Source: Streptomyces sp. SUK 48 (GTDB taxonomy: Bacteria > Actinomycetota > Actinomycetes > Streptomycetales > Streptomycetaceae). From it: DNA of 64,000 nt. Below the pieces are notes generated by a model that worked only from the letters and a program-made list of their open reading frames with translations, did not search any database and was not told the origin of the DNA. This document shows positions 47,467 to 56,068 of the stretch, piece after piece. The stretch lies in the NCBI RefSeq assembly GCF_009650765.1, contig NZ_CP045740.1, positions 3,572,001 through 3,636,000 of the forward strand, in the 5' to 3' direction. The position numbers and the translations under genes were made by a program. Each line of letters starts with the position of its first letter. The stretch's first letter is position 1.

Positions 47467-48687
47467 ATGCCCCCCTTCGACGTCCCCGAGGGCGACCCCT
47501 TCGGCCCGCACAACCTTCCCTATGGCGTGTTCTCGCCCTCCGGCAGCCCGGAGCGCAGGGTGGGCGTCCGGCTCGGGGACCAGGTCCTCGACGCGGGCGC
47601 CGCGGCCGCGGCCCTCGGCTCGCCGCACCAAGCACTCCTCGCCCGGCCCAGTCTCAACCCGCTGCTGGCGGCCGGGCGCGCCACCTGGACCGAGGTGCGC
47701 TCCGCGGTCACCTCCTGGGTCACCGATCCCGCACACCGCGAGACCCTCGCGCCCCTGTTCCACCCGCTGTCCGAGGTGAGCCTGCACCTGCCCTTCGAGG
47801 TCGCGGACTACGTCGACTTCTACGCCTCGGAGCACCACGCCCGTAACGTCGGCAAGGTCTTCCGCCCGGACGCCGCAGACTCCCTCACCCCCAACTGGAA
47901 GCACCTGCCGATCGGTTACCACGGCCGCTCCGGCACCGTCGTGGTCTCGGGCACGGATGTCGTACGCCCCTCCGGTCAGCGCAAGGGTCCCGCCGACCCG
48001 GCGCCGGTGTTCGGCCCCTCGATCCGGCTGGACATCGAGGCCGAGGTCGGCTTCGTCGTGGGCGTGCCGAGCGAGCTGGGGACCCCGGTCGCGCTCGGAG
48101 ACTTCCGCGAGCACGTCTTCGGGCTGTTCCTGCTCAACGACTGGTCCGCGCGCGACATCCAGGCATGGGAGTACGTCCCCCTCGGCCCGTTCCTCGGCAA
48201 GTCCTTCTCGACCTCGGTGTCGGCCTGGATCACCCCGCTGGACGCCCTGGAGCACGCCCGGGTGGCGCCGCCCGAGCGCACCCACCCGCTGCTGCCCTAC
48301 CTGGACGACGCGGCGCCCGGCATCGAGCCCGGCGGCTACGACCTGCGGATCTCCGTGGCCCTGAACGGCGAGGTGATCTCCGAGCCGCCCTTCTCCGCCA
48401 TGTACTGGACGGCCGCCCAGCAGCTCGCCCAGATGACGGTCAACGGCGCCTCCCTGCGCACCGGCGACCTGTACGGCTCCGGCACCGTGAGCGGACCCGA
48501 GCAGCGCGAGCGCGGCTCGCTGCTGGAGCTGACCTGGAACGGCCGCAACCCCCTCGAACTGCCCTACGGCAAGCGCGCCTTCCTGGAGGACGGCGACGTG
48601 GTGACCCTGACGGCCTGGGCGCCGGGCCCGGACGGGACCCGGGTGGGCCTCGGCGAGGTGACCGGCCGGATCGTGCCCTCCGCCTGA
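47467..48687 (+). CDS. fahA: fumarylacetoacetase
   Basis: A 406-residue protein. The last step of tyrosine catabolism: fumarylacetoacetate to fumarate and acetoacetate. Full-length family features include the N-terminal domain (FGPHNLPYGVFS; VGVRLGDQVLD), YASEHHARNVGKVFRP, the catalytic His in GYHGRSGTVVVSG, the metal ligands in LDIEAEVGFV, and NDWSARDIQAWEYVPLGPF. It stands alone on the plus strand. The stop region is followed by a tandem duplicate of its last codons. Confidence 0.95.
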   Translation: MPPFDVPEGDPFGPHNLPYGVFSPSGSPERRVGVRLGDQVLDAGAAAAALGSPHQALLARPSLNPLLAAGRATWTEVRSAVTSWVTDPAHRETLAPLFHPLSEVSLHLPFEVADYVDFYASEHHARNVGKVFRPDAADSLTPNWKHLPIGYHGRSGTVVVSGTDVVRPSGQRKGPADPAPVFGPSIRLDIEAEVGFVVGVPSELGTPVALGDFREHVFGLFLLNDWSARDIQAWEYVPLGPFLGKSFSTSVSAWITPLDALEHARVAPPERTHPLLPYLDDAAPGIEPGGYDLRISVALNGEVISEPPFSAMYWTAAQQLAQMTVNGASLRTGDLYGSGTVSGPEQRERGSLLELTWNGRNPLELPYGKRAFLEDGDVVTLTAWAPGPDGTRVGLGEVTGRIVPSA

Positions 48688-48712
48688 TCCGGATCGTGCC
48701 CTCGGCCTGATC
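48667..48712 (+). repeat. 23-bp tandem duplication over the fahA stop codon
   Basis: The 23 bases 48667-48689, covering the last six codons and stop of fahA, are repeated at 48690-48712 with one mismatch. The second copy is untranslated. Confidence 0.92.
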
Positions 48713-48889
48713 CTTTGGGCGCCGCGGGGCGGGCCGGGGGCGGACGGTTCGCTCCCGGTACCTGACTCGCGGCGCCCCTCTTCGTCATACTGGCGACAGC
48801 ACGCACCACCTACGGCGGCCGCCCGTGCGCCGCCCCCTTCGCGCCACCCGTCCGCGAACCCCTCTCCGACCAGGAACCGGAGCCCCGGC

Positions 48890-49828
48890 ATGACCGTCTG
48901 CCTGCTCCTGCTCACCGTCGTCGCCCTGACGGCGGCCGGGCCGGCCCCGCGCGCGCTGACCCGGGCCGACTGGCCCGAACGGGAACCCGTGGTCGCGCTG
49001 TGGGTGTGGCAGTGCCTGGTCGCCACCGTGCTGCTGTGCTGCCTGGCCGCGCTGACGCTGGGCACCGCGGCGGTCTTCCACACCGTGCGCGAGCATGTGT
49101 TCGCCCCCGCCCCGCCCGCCGTCACCGCCGCCTACGACCTCTCCGCCGCGCCGGTGTGGGCCGGTGTCCTCACCGTCCTGCTGGCCGGCGGCGCCGCCTG
49201 GACCACGGCGATGCTCGGCCGGGAACTGGTCGAGGCCCGCCGCAGCCGCGGCCAGGCCCGCGCCCAGCTGCGCGAACGCGCCCCCGATCTGCCCGCCGGA
49301 CTGCCGATGGCGCGGGGCCCGATGCTGGTGCTGGAGGACGAGTACCCGGACGCCTGGTGGATGCCGGGGCATCCCCCGCAGCTGGTGGTCACCACCGGCG
49401 CGCTGCACCGGCTGACCGGCCACCAGCTGGACGCCGTCCTCACCCATGAGCGCGGCCACGCGCGCGCCCACCACGACTGGCTGCTGCACCTGTCCACCGC
49501 GCTCGCCGCGGGCTTTCCCCGGGTGCCGCTCTTCGCCCACTTCCGGGACCAGACGCACCGCCTGGTGGAGCTGGCCGCGGACGACGCAGCCTCCCGGCGC
49601 TGCGGCCATCTGACCACCGCGCTGGCGCTGATCGAGCTGAACCAGCACCGGGGCGTGCTGTCCTGCGCCTCCAGCCGCCGGCTGCTGGGCGAGCGGGTGG
49701 ACCGCCTGCTGGAACCGCCCCCGCGGCTGCTGCGCCGCCAGCGCGCCCTGACCACGACGGTCGCCGCGCTGGTCCCGCTCCTCCCGCTGCTGATCACCTT
49801 CGCCCCGGGGCTCAAGGCACTGTCCTGA
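48890..49828 (+). CDS. M56-family membrane metallopeptidase
   Basis: A 312-residue BlaR1/MecR1-type membrane zinc peptidase without a sensor domain. There are helices at about 1-20, 33-60, 88-108 and 280-300, and the zinc motif HERGHARAHHDW (about residue 184) lies on the loop with a downstream ELAADDAASRR providing the third ligand. The usual BlaI-type repressor gene is not adjacent, although such pairs are common in Streptomyces. The role is unknown. Confidence 0.85.
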   Translation: MTVCLLLLTVVALTAAGPAPRALTRADWPEREPVVALWVWQCLVATVLLCCLAALTLGTAAVFHTVREHVFAPAPPAVTAAYDLSAAPVWAGVLTVLLAGGAAWTTAMLGRELVEARRSRGQARAQLRERAPDLPAGLPMARGPMLVLEDEYPDAWWMPGHPPQLVVTTGALHRLTGHQLDAVLTHERGHARAHHDWLLHLSTALAAGFPRVPLFAHFRDQTHRLVELAADDAASRRCGHLTTALALIELNQHRGVLSCASSRRLLGERVDRLLEPPPRLLRRQRALTTTVAALVPLLPLLITFAPGLKALS

Positions 49829-49881
49829 GGCACCGGTTCCGGAACCGGCGGCGCCGTGCGAGCCGCCGGCCCCGGGCCCGG

Positions 49882-51900
49882 CTATATCCAGTCGTCCGGC
49901 TCCGGCTCGTCCTCCGGGCCCGGCCAGTCGTCCTCCGGGGCCTCGCCCGGCGCGGGCGGCTCGGTGGCGGCCCGGGCGGTGGCGGCCGGGGCGGCTCCGT
50001 CCAGGGAGGCCAGCACGGCGAGCACCTCCTCGCCGTACGTCGCCAGCTTCTTCTCGCCGACCCCGCTGATGCCGGCCAGATCCCGCAGGGAGCCCGGCAT
50101 GCGGGAGACGATCGCGCGCAGGGTGGCGTCGTTGAAGATGATGTACGGCGGCACGCCCTGTTCCTTGGCCTGCCCGGTGCGCCACACCCGCAGCGCCTCG
50201 AAGGCGGGCTGGAGCTCCTCGGGCAGCTCGGCCACGGCGGCCTTGGCCTTGCCGCCGCCCCGGCCGGAACCGGAGCCCGAGGCCGACCGGGAGACGGCCG
50301 GCTTCTTCGGCTCCTTGCGCAGCGGCACCTCCCGCTCGCCGCGCAGCACCGTGCCGCTCTCCTCGGTGAGCACCAGCGTGCCGTACTCCCCCTCGACCGC
50401 GAGCAGCCCCTGGGCCAGCAGTTGGCGGACGGCGCCGCGCCACTCGCCCTCGGCGAGGTCCTGGCCGATGCCGAAGACGGACAGCTGGTCGTGGTCGAAC
50501 TGGATCACCTTGGCGGTGCGCTTGCCGAGCAGGATGTCCACGATCTGCAGAGCGCCGAACTTCTGTCCGCGTTCGCGCTGCAACCGCACCACCGTGGACA
50601 GCACCTTCTGCGCGGCGACCGTGCCGTCCCAGGTCTCCGGCGGGGTCAGGCAGGTGTCGCAGTTGCCGCAGGCGGCCGCGCCGGGCTCCTGGCCGAAGTA
50701 GGCGAGCAGCTGACCGCGCCGGCACCCGGCGGTCTCGCACAGCGCGAGCATCGCGTCCAGGTGGGAGGCGGCCCGGCGGCGGAACGCCTCGTCGCCCTCG
50801 CCGGACTGGATCAGCTTGCGCTGCTGCACCACGTCATTGAGTCCGTACGCCATCCAGGCGGTGGACGGCAGTCCGTCACGGCCCGCGCGGCCGGTCTCCT
50901 GGTAGTAGCCCTCGATGGACTTGGGCAGGTCCAGGTGGGCCACGAAGCGCACATCGGGCTTGTCGATGCCCATGCCGAACGCGATGGTCGCCACCACGAC
51001 CAGGCCGTCCTCGCGCAGGAACCGGGACTGGTGCGCGGCGCGGGTGCCCGCGTCCAGGCCCGCGTGGTACGGCACCGCCTCGACGCCGTTGGCGCTCAGG
51101 AACTCCGCGGTCCGCTCCACCGAGTTGCGCGAGAGGCAGTACACGATGCCCGCGTCGCCCGGGTGCTCCTCCCGCAGGAAGGCGAGTAGCTGCTTGCGCG
51201 GGTCGGTCTTGGGCACGATCCGGTACTGGATGTTGGGCCGGTCGAAGCTGGCGACGAAGTGGCGGGCCGCCGGCAGGTTCAGCCGCTGGGTGATCTCCTC
51301 ATGGGTGGCCCGGGTCGCGGTGGCCGTCAGGGCGATCCGGGGCACGTCCGGCCAGCGCTCGCCGAGCAGGCTCAGCGAGAGGTAGTCGGGGCGGAAGTCG
51401 TGGCCCCACTGGGAGACGCAGTGCGCCTCGTCGATCGCGAAGACGGAGATCTTGCCGCGGGAGAGCAGCTCCAGGGTGCTGTCCAGGCGCAGCCGCTCCG
51501 GCGCCAGATAGAGCAGGTCCAGCTCGCCGGCCAGGAACTCGGCCTCGACGGTGCGCCGCTCGTCGAAGTCCTGGGTGGAGTTGACGAACCCGGCCCGCAC
51601 GCCGAGGGCGCGCAGCGCGTCCACCTGGTCCTGCATGAGCGCGATCAGCGGTGAGACCACCACGCCGGTGCCCGGTCTGACCAGGGCCGGGATCTGGTAG
51701 CACAGCGACTTGCCGCCGCCGGTGGGCATGAGCACCAGGGCGTCGCCGCCCGCCACCACATGCTCGATGATCGCTTCCTGCTCGCCCCGGAAGGCGCTGT
51801 ACCCGAAGACCCGGTGCAGCGTGGTCAGCGCCTCGCTCGCGTCCGCGCCGGGTCCCTCGGTCACCACTGGCATCTCGCTGATCCCGCCCGTCGCTTCCAT
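49882..51900 (-). CDS. recQ: ATP-dependent DNA helicase RecQ
   Basis: A 672-residue 3'-5' helicase. Motifs: Walker A MPTGGGKSLCYQ, DEAH box AIDEAHCVSQWGHDFRP, SAT-like LTATAT, motif V/VI GMGIDKPDVRFVAH and QETGRAGRDG. The zinc site has four cysteines (CRRGQLLAYFG, ACGNCDTC), followed by the RQC winged helix and an HRDC domain (about 570-640, with PPYIIFNDATLRAIV). The C-terminus is an acidic tail ending EPDDWI. The ATG at 51900 has AGGACG upstream; a longer in-frame start at 51978 is less likely. Confidence 0.95.
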   Translation of the reverse strand: MEATGGISEMPVVTEGPGADASEALTTLHRVFGYSAFRGEQEAIIEHVVAGGDALVLMPTGGGKSLCYQIPALVRPGTGVVVSPLIALMQDQVDALRALGVRAGFVNSTQDFDERRTVEAEFLAGELDLLYLAPERLRLDSTLELLSRGKISVFAIDEAHCVSQWGHDFRPDYLSLSLLGERWPDVPRIALTATATRATHEEITQRLNLPAARHFVASFDRPNIQYRIVPKTDPRKQLLAFLREEHPGDAGIVYCLSRNSVERTAEFLSANGVEAVPYHAGLDAGTRAAHQSRFLREDGLVVVATIAFGMGIDKPDVRFVAHLDLPKSIEGYYQETGRAGRDGLPSTAWMAYGLNDVVQQRKLIQSGEGDEAFRRRAASHLDAMLALCETAGCRRGQLLAYFGQEPGAAACGNCDTCLTPPETWDGTVAAQKVLSTVVRLQRERGQKFGALQIVDILLGKRTAKVIQFDHDQLSVFGIGQDLAEGEWRGAVRQLLAQGLLAVEGEYGTLVLTEESGTVLRGEREVPLRKEPKKPAVSRSASGSGSGRGGGKAKAAVAELPEELQPAFEALRVWRTGQAKEQGVPPYIIFNDATLRAIVSRMPGSLRDLAGISGVGEKKLATYGEEVLAVLASLDGAAPAATARAATEPPAPGEAPEDDWPGPEDEPEPDDWI

Positions 51901-52181
51901 CGTCCTGTCCCCCGTCGGTCCCCCGTGTGCCGTCGTGCGCCGTCTGCCCACCACTGCCTCAACGATAGGGGTCCGCACCGACAGCCCCGGAGTTATCCAC
52001 AGGCTGCGAACGGATGTGCGAGCAAGACAGGCCCCGGACCTCTCCCAAGGCGCCCGGCCATCACTCTACGTCACACCACTGTCACCCGAATGGCCGCTCC
52101 CGATGGCCCGCCACCCCCGCCGCGGACCATCCTTCTCGGTGCGACCCCGTCTCCTCCCCCAGGAGCAAGGAGCCCCGCACC

Positions 52182-52739
52182 ATGCCCGCTCATCTGCCCG
52201 CTCGCCTGACCAGACCCGCCCTCGCCCTCGTCGCCGCCACCGTCGGCCTCGGCCTCGCGGCCTCCCCCGCCCGGGCCGACCGGGGGCCCGTCGACCCCTC
52301 CGTCTGGAAACAGCTCACGACGACGGTGTCGGCCACCGCGAAGTACCGGTCCGTGCCGCTCGCCGTGGCCGCCGGATACCGGCCCAACCCCTGCACCATG
52401 GACATGAACGACAGCATGGGCGCCATGGGCTACCACTACATCAACCCCAAGTACTACGGCTCGCTCGACCCGGCCAGGCCCGCCGCCCTGCTCTACGAGG
52501 ACGACGGCAAGGGCGGGCGCAGGCTCACCGGGGTGGAGTGGATCGTGAAGGCCGGCAAGAACACCGCGCGGCCCACGATGTTCGGCCGGAAGTTCGAGGG
52601 CCCGGTCACCGCGCACCACAACTCGACCATCCCGACCCACTACTCGCTGCACGCCTGGCTCTACAAGAACAACCCCAGCGGCCTGTTCTACGAGTGGAAC
52701 CCCGACGTGAAGTGCCCGTACCCGGGCGCCCCGGGCTGA
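52182..52739 (+). CDS. secreted protein of unknown function
   Basis: A 185-residue exported protein. A signal peptide covers residues 1-~36 (RLTRPALALVAATVGLGLAA then SPARA). The mature domain has conserved-looking features: GYRPNPCTMDMNDSMGAMGYHYINP, DPARPAALLYEDD, LTGVEWIVKA, and a C-terminal HAWLYKNNPSGLFYEWNPDVKCP, with two cysteines likely in a disulfide and several histidines that could bind metal. I do not recall a functional assignment for this family. AAGGAG precedes ATG 52182, and a strong terminator follows. Confidence 0.8.
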   Translation: MPAHLPARLTRPALALVAATVGLGLAASPARADRGPVDPSVWKQLTTTVSATAKYRSVPLAVAAGYRPNPCTMDMNDSMGAMGYHYINPKYYGSLDPARPAALLYEDDGKGGRRLTGVEWIVKAGKNTARPTMFGRKFEGPVTAHHNSTIPTHYSLHAWLYKNNPSGLFYEWNPDVKCPYPGAPG

Positions 52740-52770
52740 GCCGCGGCGGCGCCGCATGCGACGGGAACGC

Positions 52771-52808
52771 CGAAGGCCCCGGTTCCGCGGACGGAACCGG
52801 GGCCTTCG
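52771..52808. terminator. strong terminator between the secreted protein gene and nuoN
   Basis: A 17-bp perfect stem (52771-52787 with 52792-52808) closes on a CGGA tetraloop. It lies between convergent transcription units and probably ends the main nuo operon as well. Confidence 0.9.
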
Positions 52809-52845
52809 CATGGGACCGGGCGCGCCCAGCCGGGGCCAAGCGCCC

Positions 52846-54495
52846 TCAGCGCACGAACACGCTCGCCTGGTTCGCCAGGTTCAGGAAGTACTGCGGCGCC
52901 ACGCCCAGCACCACCGTGACCGCCACGCCGAGCCCGATCGCCAGCGTCGTCAGCGGGGACGGCACGGCCACCGTCGGCCCCTCCGGCTTCGGCTCGCTGA
53001 AGAACATCAGCACGATCACGCGGATGTAGAAGAACGCCGCGATCGCCGAGGAGAGCACACCGATGACGACCAGCGGGACCGCGCCCCCGGCCGCCGCCGC
53101 CTTGAACACGGCGAACTTCCCCGCGAAGCCGGAGGTCAGCGGGATACCGGCGAAGGCCAGCAGGAACACCGCGAAGACCGCCGCCACCAGCGGGGAACGC
53201 CGCCCGAGCCCGGCCCACTTGGACAGATGGGTCGCCTCGCCGCCCGCGTCCCGCACCAGCGTGACCACCGCGAAGGCGCCGATCGTCACGAACGAGTAGG
53301 CGGCCAGGTAGAACAGGACCGACGACACGCCGTTCTTCGAGGTCGCGATGACACCCGCGAGGATGAACCCGGCGTGCGCGATGGACGAGTACGCCAGCAG
53401 CCGTTTGATGTCGGTCTGGGTGATCGCCACGATCGCGCCGCCCAGCATGGTGACGATCGCCACGGCCCACATCACCGGGCGCCAGTCCCAGCGCATCCCC
53501 GGCAGCACGACGTACAGCAGCCGCAGCAGCGCGCCGAACGCGGCCACCTTGGTCGCCGCCGCCATGAAGCCGGTCACCGGGGTGGGCGCGCCCTGGTAGA
53601 CGTCGGGCGTCCACATGTGGAACGGCACCGCGCCGACCTTGAACAGCAGGCCCATCACCAGCAGGGCCGCGCCGATGAGCAGCAGCGCGTCATTGCCCAT
53701 GGTGTCGGCGAGCGCCGGGTTCACATCGGTGACCGAGCCGTCCACGACCTGGGCGATACGGGCGTACGACACCGAGCCCGCGTAGCCGTACAGCAGCGCG
53801 ATGCCGAACAGGGTGAACGCGGAGGCGAACGCGCCCAGCAGGAAGTACTTGACCGCGGCCTCCTGCGACATCAGCCGCTTGCGGCGGGCCAGCGCGCACA
53901 GCAGGTACAGCGGCAGGGAGAAGACCTCCAGCGCGACGAAGAGCGTCAGCAGGTCGTTCGCCGAGGTGAAGACCAGCATGCCGGAGACCGCGAAGAGCAG
54001 CAGCGGGAAGACCTCGGTGGTGGTGAACCCGGCCTTGAGCGCGGCCTTCTCGGTGTCGCTGCCCGGCACGGCGGCGGCCTGCGCGGCGAAGGAGTCCACC
54101 CGGTTGCCGTGCGCCTCCGGGTCGAGCCGGCGTTCGGCGAAGGTGAACAGGCCCACCAGACCGGCCAGCACGATGGTGCCCTGGAGGAACAGCGAGGGGC
54201 CGTCGACCGCGATGGCGCCCATGGCGGCGATGTGCGCCTTCGTGGTGCCGTACCCGTCGGCGGCGAGCCCGATCACCGCGGCGAACGCGGCGCACAGGGC
54301 GACGACCGACACGAACACCTGCGCGTAGTAACGGGACCTGCGCGGCACGAACGCCTCGACCAGCACCCCGACCAGCGCGGCGCCGAGGATGATCAGCGTG
54401 GGCGACAATTGCCCGTATTCGATCTTCGGCGCGCCGATCTGGGGGATGCGGTCGGCCGCGGTTGTCCACAGGCTGTGGACGGCTGGGGTGCTCAC
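52846..54495 (-). CDS. nuoN: NADH-quinone oxidoreductase subunit N, main locus
   Basis: A 549-residue membrane-arm antiporter-like subunit and the last gene of the main nuo operon. Recognised by FVALEVFSLPLYLLCALAR, KVGAVPFHMWTPDVYQGAPTP, AYSSIAHAGFILAG and IPLTSGFAGKFAVF. The start overlaps the nuoM stop (GTGA-type junction at 54492-54495). Compared with the second-locus NuoN it shows no repeat at the N-terminus. It is the proximal of the three Mrp-like proton pumps. Confidence 0.95.
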   Translation of the reverse strand: MSTPAVHSLWTTAADRIPQIGAPKIEYGQLSPTLIILGAALVGVLVEAFVPRRSRYYAQVFVSVVALCAAFAAVIGLAADGYGTTKAHIAAMGAIAVDGPSLFLQGTIVLAGLVGLFTFAERRLDPEAHGNRVDSFAAQAAAVPGSDTEKAALKAGFTTTEVFPLLLFAVSGMLVFTSANDLLTLFVALEVFSLPLYLLCALARRKRLMSQEAAVKYFLLGAFASAFTLFGIALLYGYAGSVSYARIAQVVDGSVTDVNPALADTMGNDALLLIGAALLVMGLLFKVGAVPFHMWTPDVYQGAPTPVTGFMAAATKVAAFGALLRLLYVVLPGMRWDWRPVMWAVAIVTMLGGAIVAITQTDIKRLLAYSSIAHAGFILAGVIATSKNGVSSVLFYLAAYSFVTIGAFAVVTLVRDAGGEATHLSKWAGLGRRSPLVAAVFAVFLLAFAGIPLTSGFAGKFAVFKAAAAGGAVPLVVIGVLSSAIAAFFYIRVIVLMFFSEPKPEGPTVAVPSPLTTLAIGLGVAVTVVLGVAPQYFLNLANQASVFVR

Positions 54496-56063
54496 TTGGC
54501 CGCCTCCACCTCGGGCTTGGGGTCCTTCTTCTGGACGTCGGACATGGTGTGCTTGACCGCCGGGTTGACGATGTTCGTCACGGGCTTCGGATAGACGCCC
54601 AGGAAGATCAGCAGCACGATCAGCGGGGCGACGACCAGGACCTCACGCACCCGCAGGTCGGGCATCGTGGAGACCTCCGGCTTCACCGGGCCCGTCATGG
54701 TGCGCTGGTAGAGCACCAGGGTGTAGAGCGCGGCGAGCACGATGCCGAAGGTGGCGATGATCCCGATCACCGGGTAGCGCGTGAACGTGCCGACCAGGAC
54801 GAGGAATTCGCTCACGAACGGCGCGAGGCCGGGCAGCGACAGGGTGGCCAGGCCGCCGATCAGGAAGGTGCCGGCGAGCACCGGGGCGACCTTCTGCACC
54901 CCGCCGTAGTCGGCGATGAGCCGCGAGCCGCGCCGGGAGATCAGGAACCCGGCGACCAGCATCAACGCGGCGGTGGAAATACCGTGGTTGACCATGTAGA
55001 GGGTGGCGCCGGACTGACCCTGGCTGGTCATCGCGAAGATGCCCAGGATGATGAAGCCGAAGTGGGAGATCGACGCGTACGCCACCAGGCGCTTGATGTC
55101 CCGCTGGCCGACCGCGAGCAGCGCGCCGTAGACGATGCTGATCAGCGCCAGGACCAGGATCACCGGCGTCGCCCACCTGCTGGCCTCCGGGAACAGCCCG
55201 AGGCAGAAGCGGAGCATCGCGAAGGTGCCCACCTTGTCGACCACCGCCGTGATGAGGACGGCGACCGGGGCGGTGGACTCCTGCATGGCGTTGGGCAGCC
55301 AGGTGTGCAGCGGCCACAGCGGTGCCTTCACCGCGAAGGCGAAGAAGAAACCGAGGAACAGCCAGCGCTCGGTGCTCGTCGCCATGTGCAGCGAGCCGCC
55401 GGCCCGCGCCTCGGCGATCTGCTGGAGGGAGAAGTTCCCGGCGACCACGTAGAGGCCGATCACCGCGGCCAGCATGATCAGACCGCCGACCAGGTTGTAG
55501 AGGAGGAACTTCACCGCCGCGTACGAGCGCTGGGTGGCGGCCGCCTCCTCGCCCTGGGCGTGGGCGCGGTCCCCGAAGCCGCCGATGAGGAAGTACATCG
55601 GGATCAGCATGGCTTCGAAGAAGATGTAGAACAGGAAGACGTCGGTGGCCTCGAAGGAGATGAGGACCATCGCCTCGACCGCCAGGATCAGCGCGAAGAA
55701 GCCCTGGGTGGGGCGCCAGCGGCGGCTGCCGGTCTCCAGCGGGTCGGCGTCGTGCCAGCCCGCCAGGACGATGAACGGGATCAGTACGGCGGTCAGCGCG
55801 ATCAGCGCCACCCCGATGCCGTCCACGCCCAGCTCGTAGCGCACCCCGAAGTCGCGGATCCAGGAGTGGGATTCGGTGAACTGGTAGCGGGCGCCGCCCG
55901 GGTCGAAGCGGACCAGGACGGTGATCGCCAGCGCGAGCGTGCCGAGCGAGACGAGCAGGGCCAGCCACTTGGCGGCGGTGCGCCGCGCGGCCGGTACGGC
56001 GGCCGTGGCGACGGCTCCCAGGGCGGGGAGCGCCGCCGTCGCTGTCAGCAGGGGAAAGGACAT
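54492..56063 (-). CDS. nuoM: NADH-quinone oxidoreductase subunit M, main locus
   Basis: A 523-residue membrane-arm pump. Signatures include FYIFFEAMLIPMYFLIGGFG with the conserved glutamate, KAPLWPLHTWLPNAMQESTAP and AYASISHFGFIILG. ATG 56063 is the start, five bases after the nuoL stop region; its ribosome-binding site is weak, so coupling to nuoL is likely. Its C-terminal tail (KKDPKPEVEAAK) is charged. Confidence 0.95.
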   Translation of the reverse strand: MSFPLLTATAALPALGAVATAAVPAARRTAAKWLALLVSLGTLALAITVLVRFDPGGARYQFTESHSWIRDFGVRYELGVDGIGVALIALTAVLIPFIVLAGWHDADPLETGSRRWRPTQGFFALILAVEAMVLISFEATDVFLFYIFFEAMLIPMYFLIGGFGDRAHAQGEEAAATQRSYAAVKFLLYNLVGGLIMLAAVIGLYVVAGNFSLQQIAEARAGGSLHMATSTERWLFLGFFFAFAVKAPLWPLHTWLPNAMQESTAPVAVLITAVVDKVGTFAMLRFCLGLFPEASRWATPVILVLALISIVYGALLAVGQRDIKRLVAYASISHFGFIILGIFAMTSQGQSGATLYMVNHGISTAALMLVAGFLISRRGSRLIADYGGVQKVAPVLAGTFLIGGLATLSLPGLAPFVSEFLVLVGTFTRYPVIGIIATFGIVLAALYTLVLYQRTMTGPVKPEVSTMPDLRVREVLVVAPLIVLLIFLGVYPKPVTNIVNPAVKHTMSDVQKKDPKPEVEAAK

Positions 56064-56068
56064 CGGTA

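Noticed and set aside
49833..49848. 16-bp palindrome CCGGTTCCGGAACCGG after the M56 gene
   Set aside because: It has no loop, so it is not a hairpin terminator, and a short GC palindrome is expected by chance at this composition.
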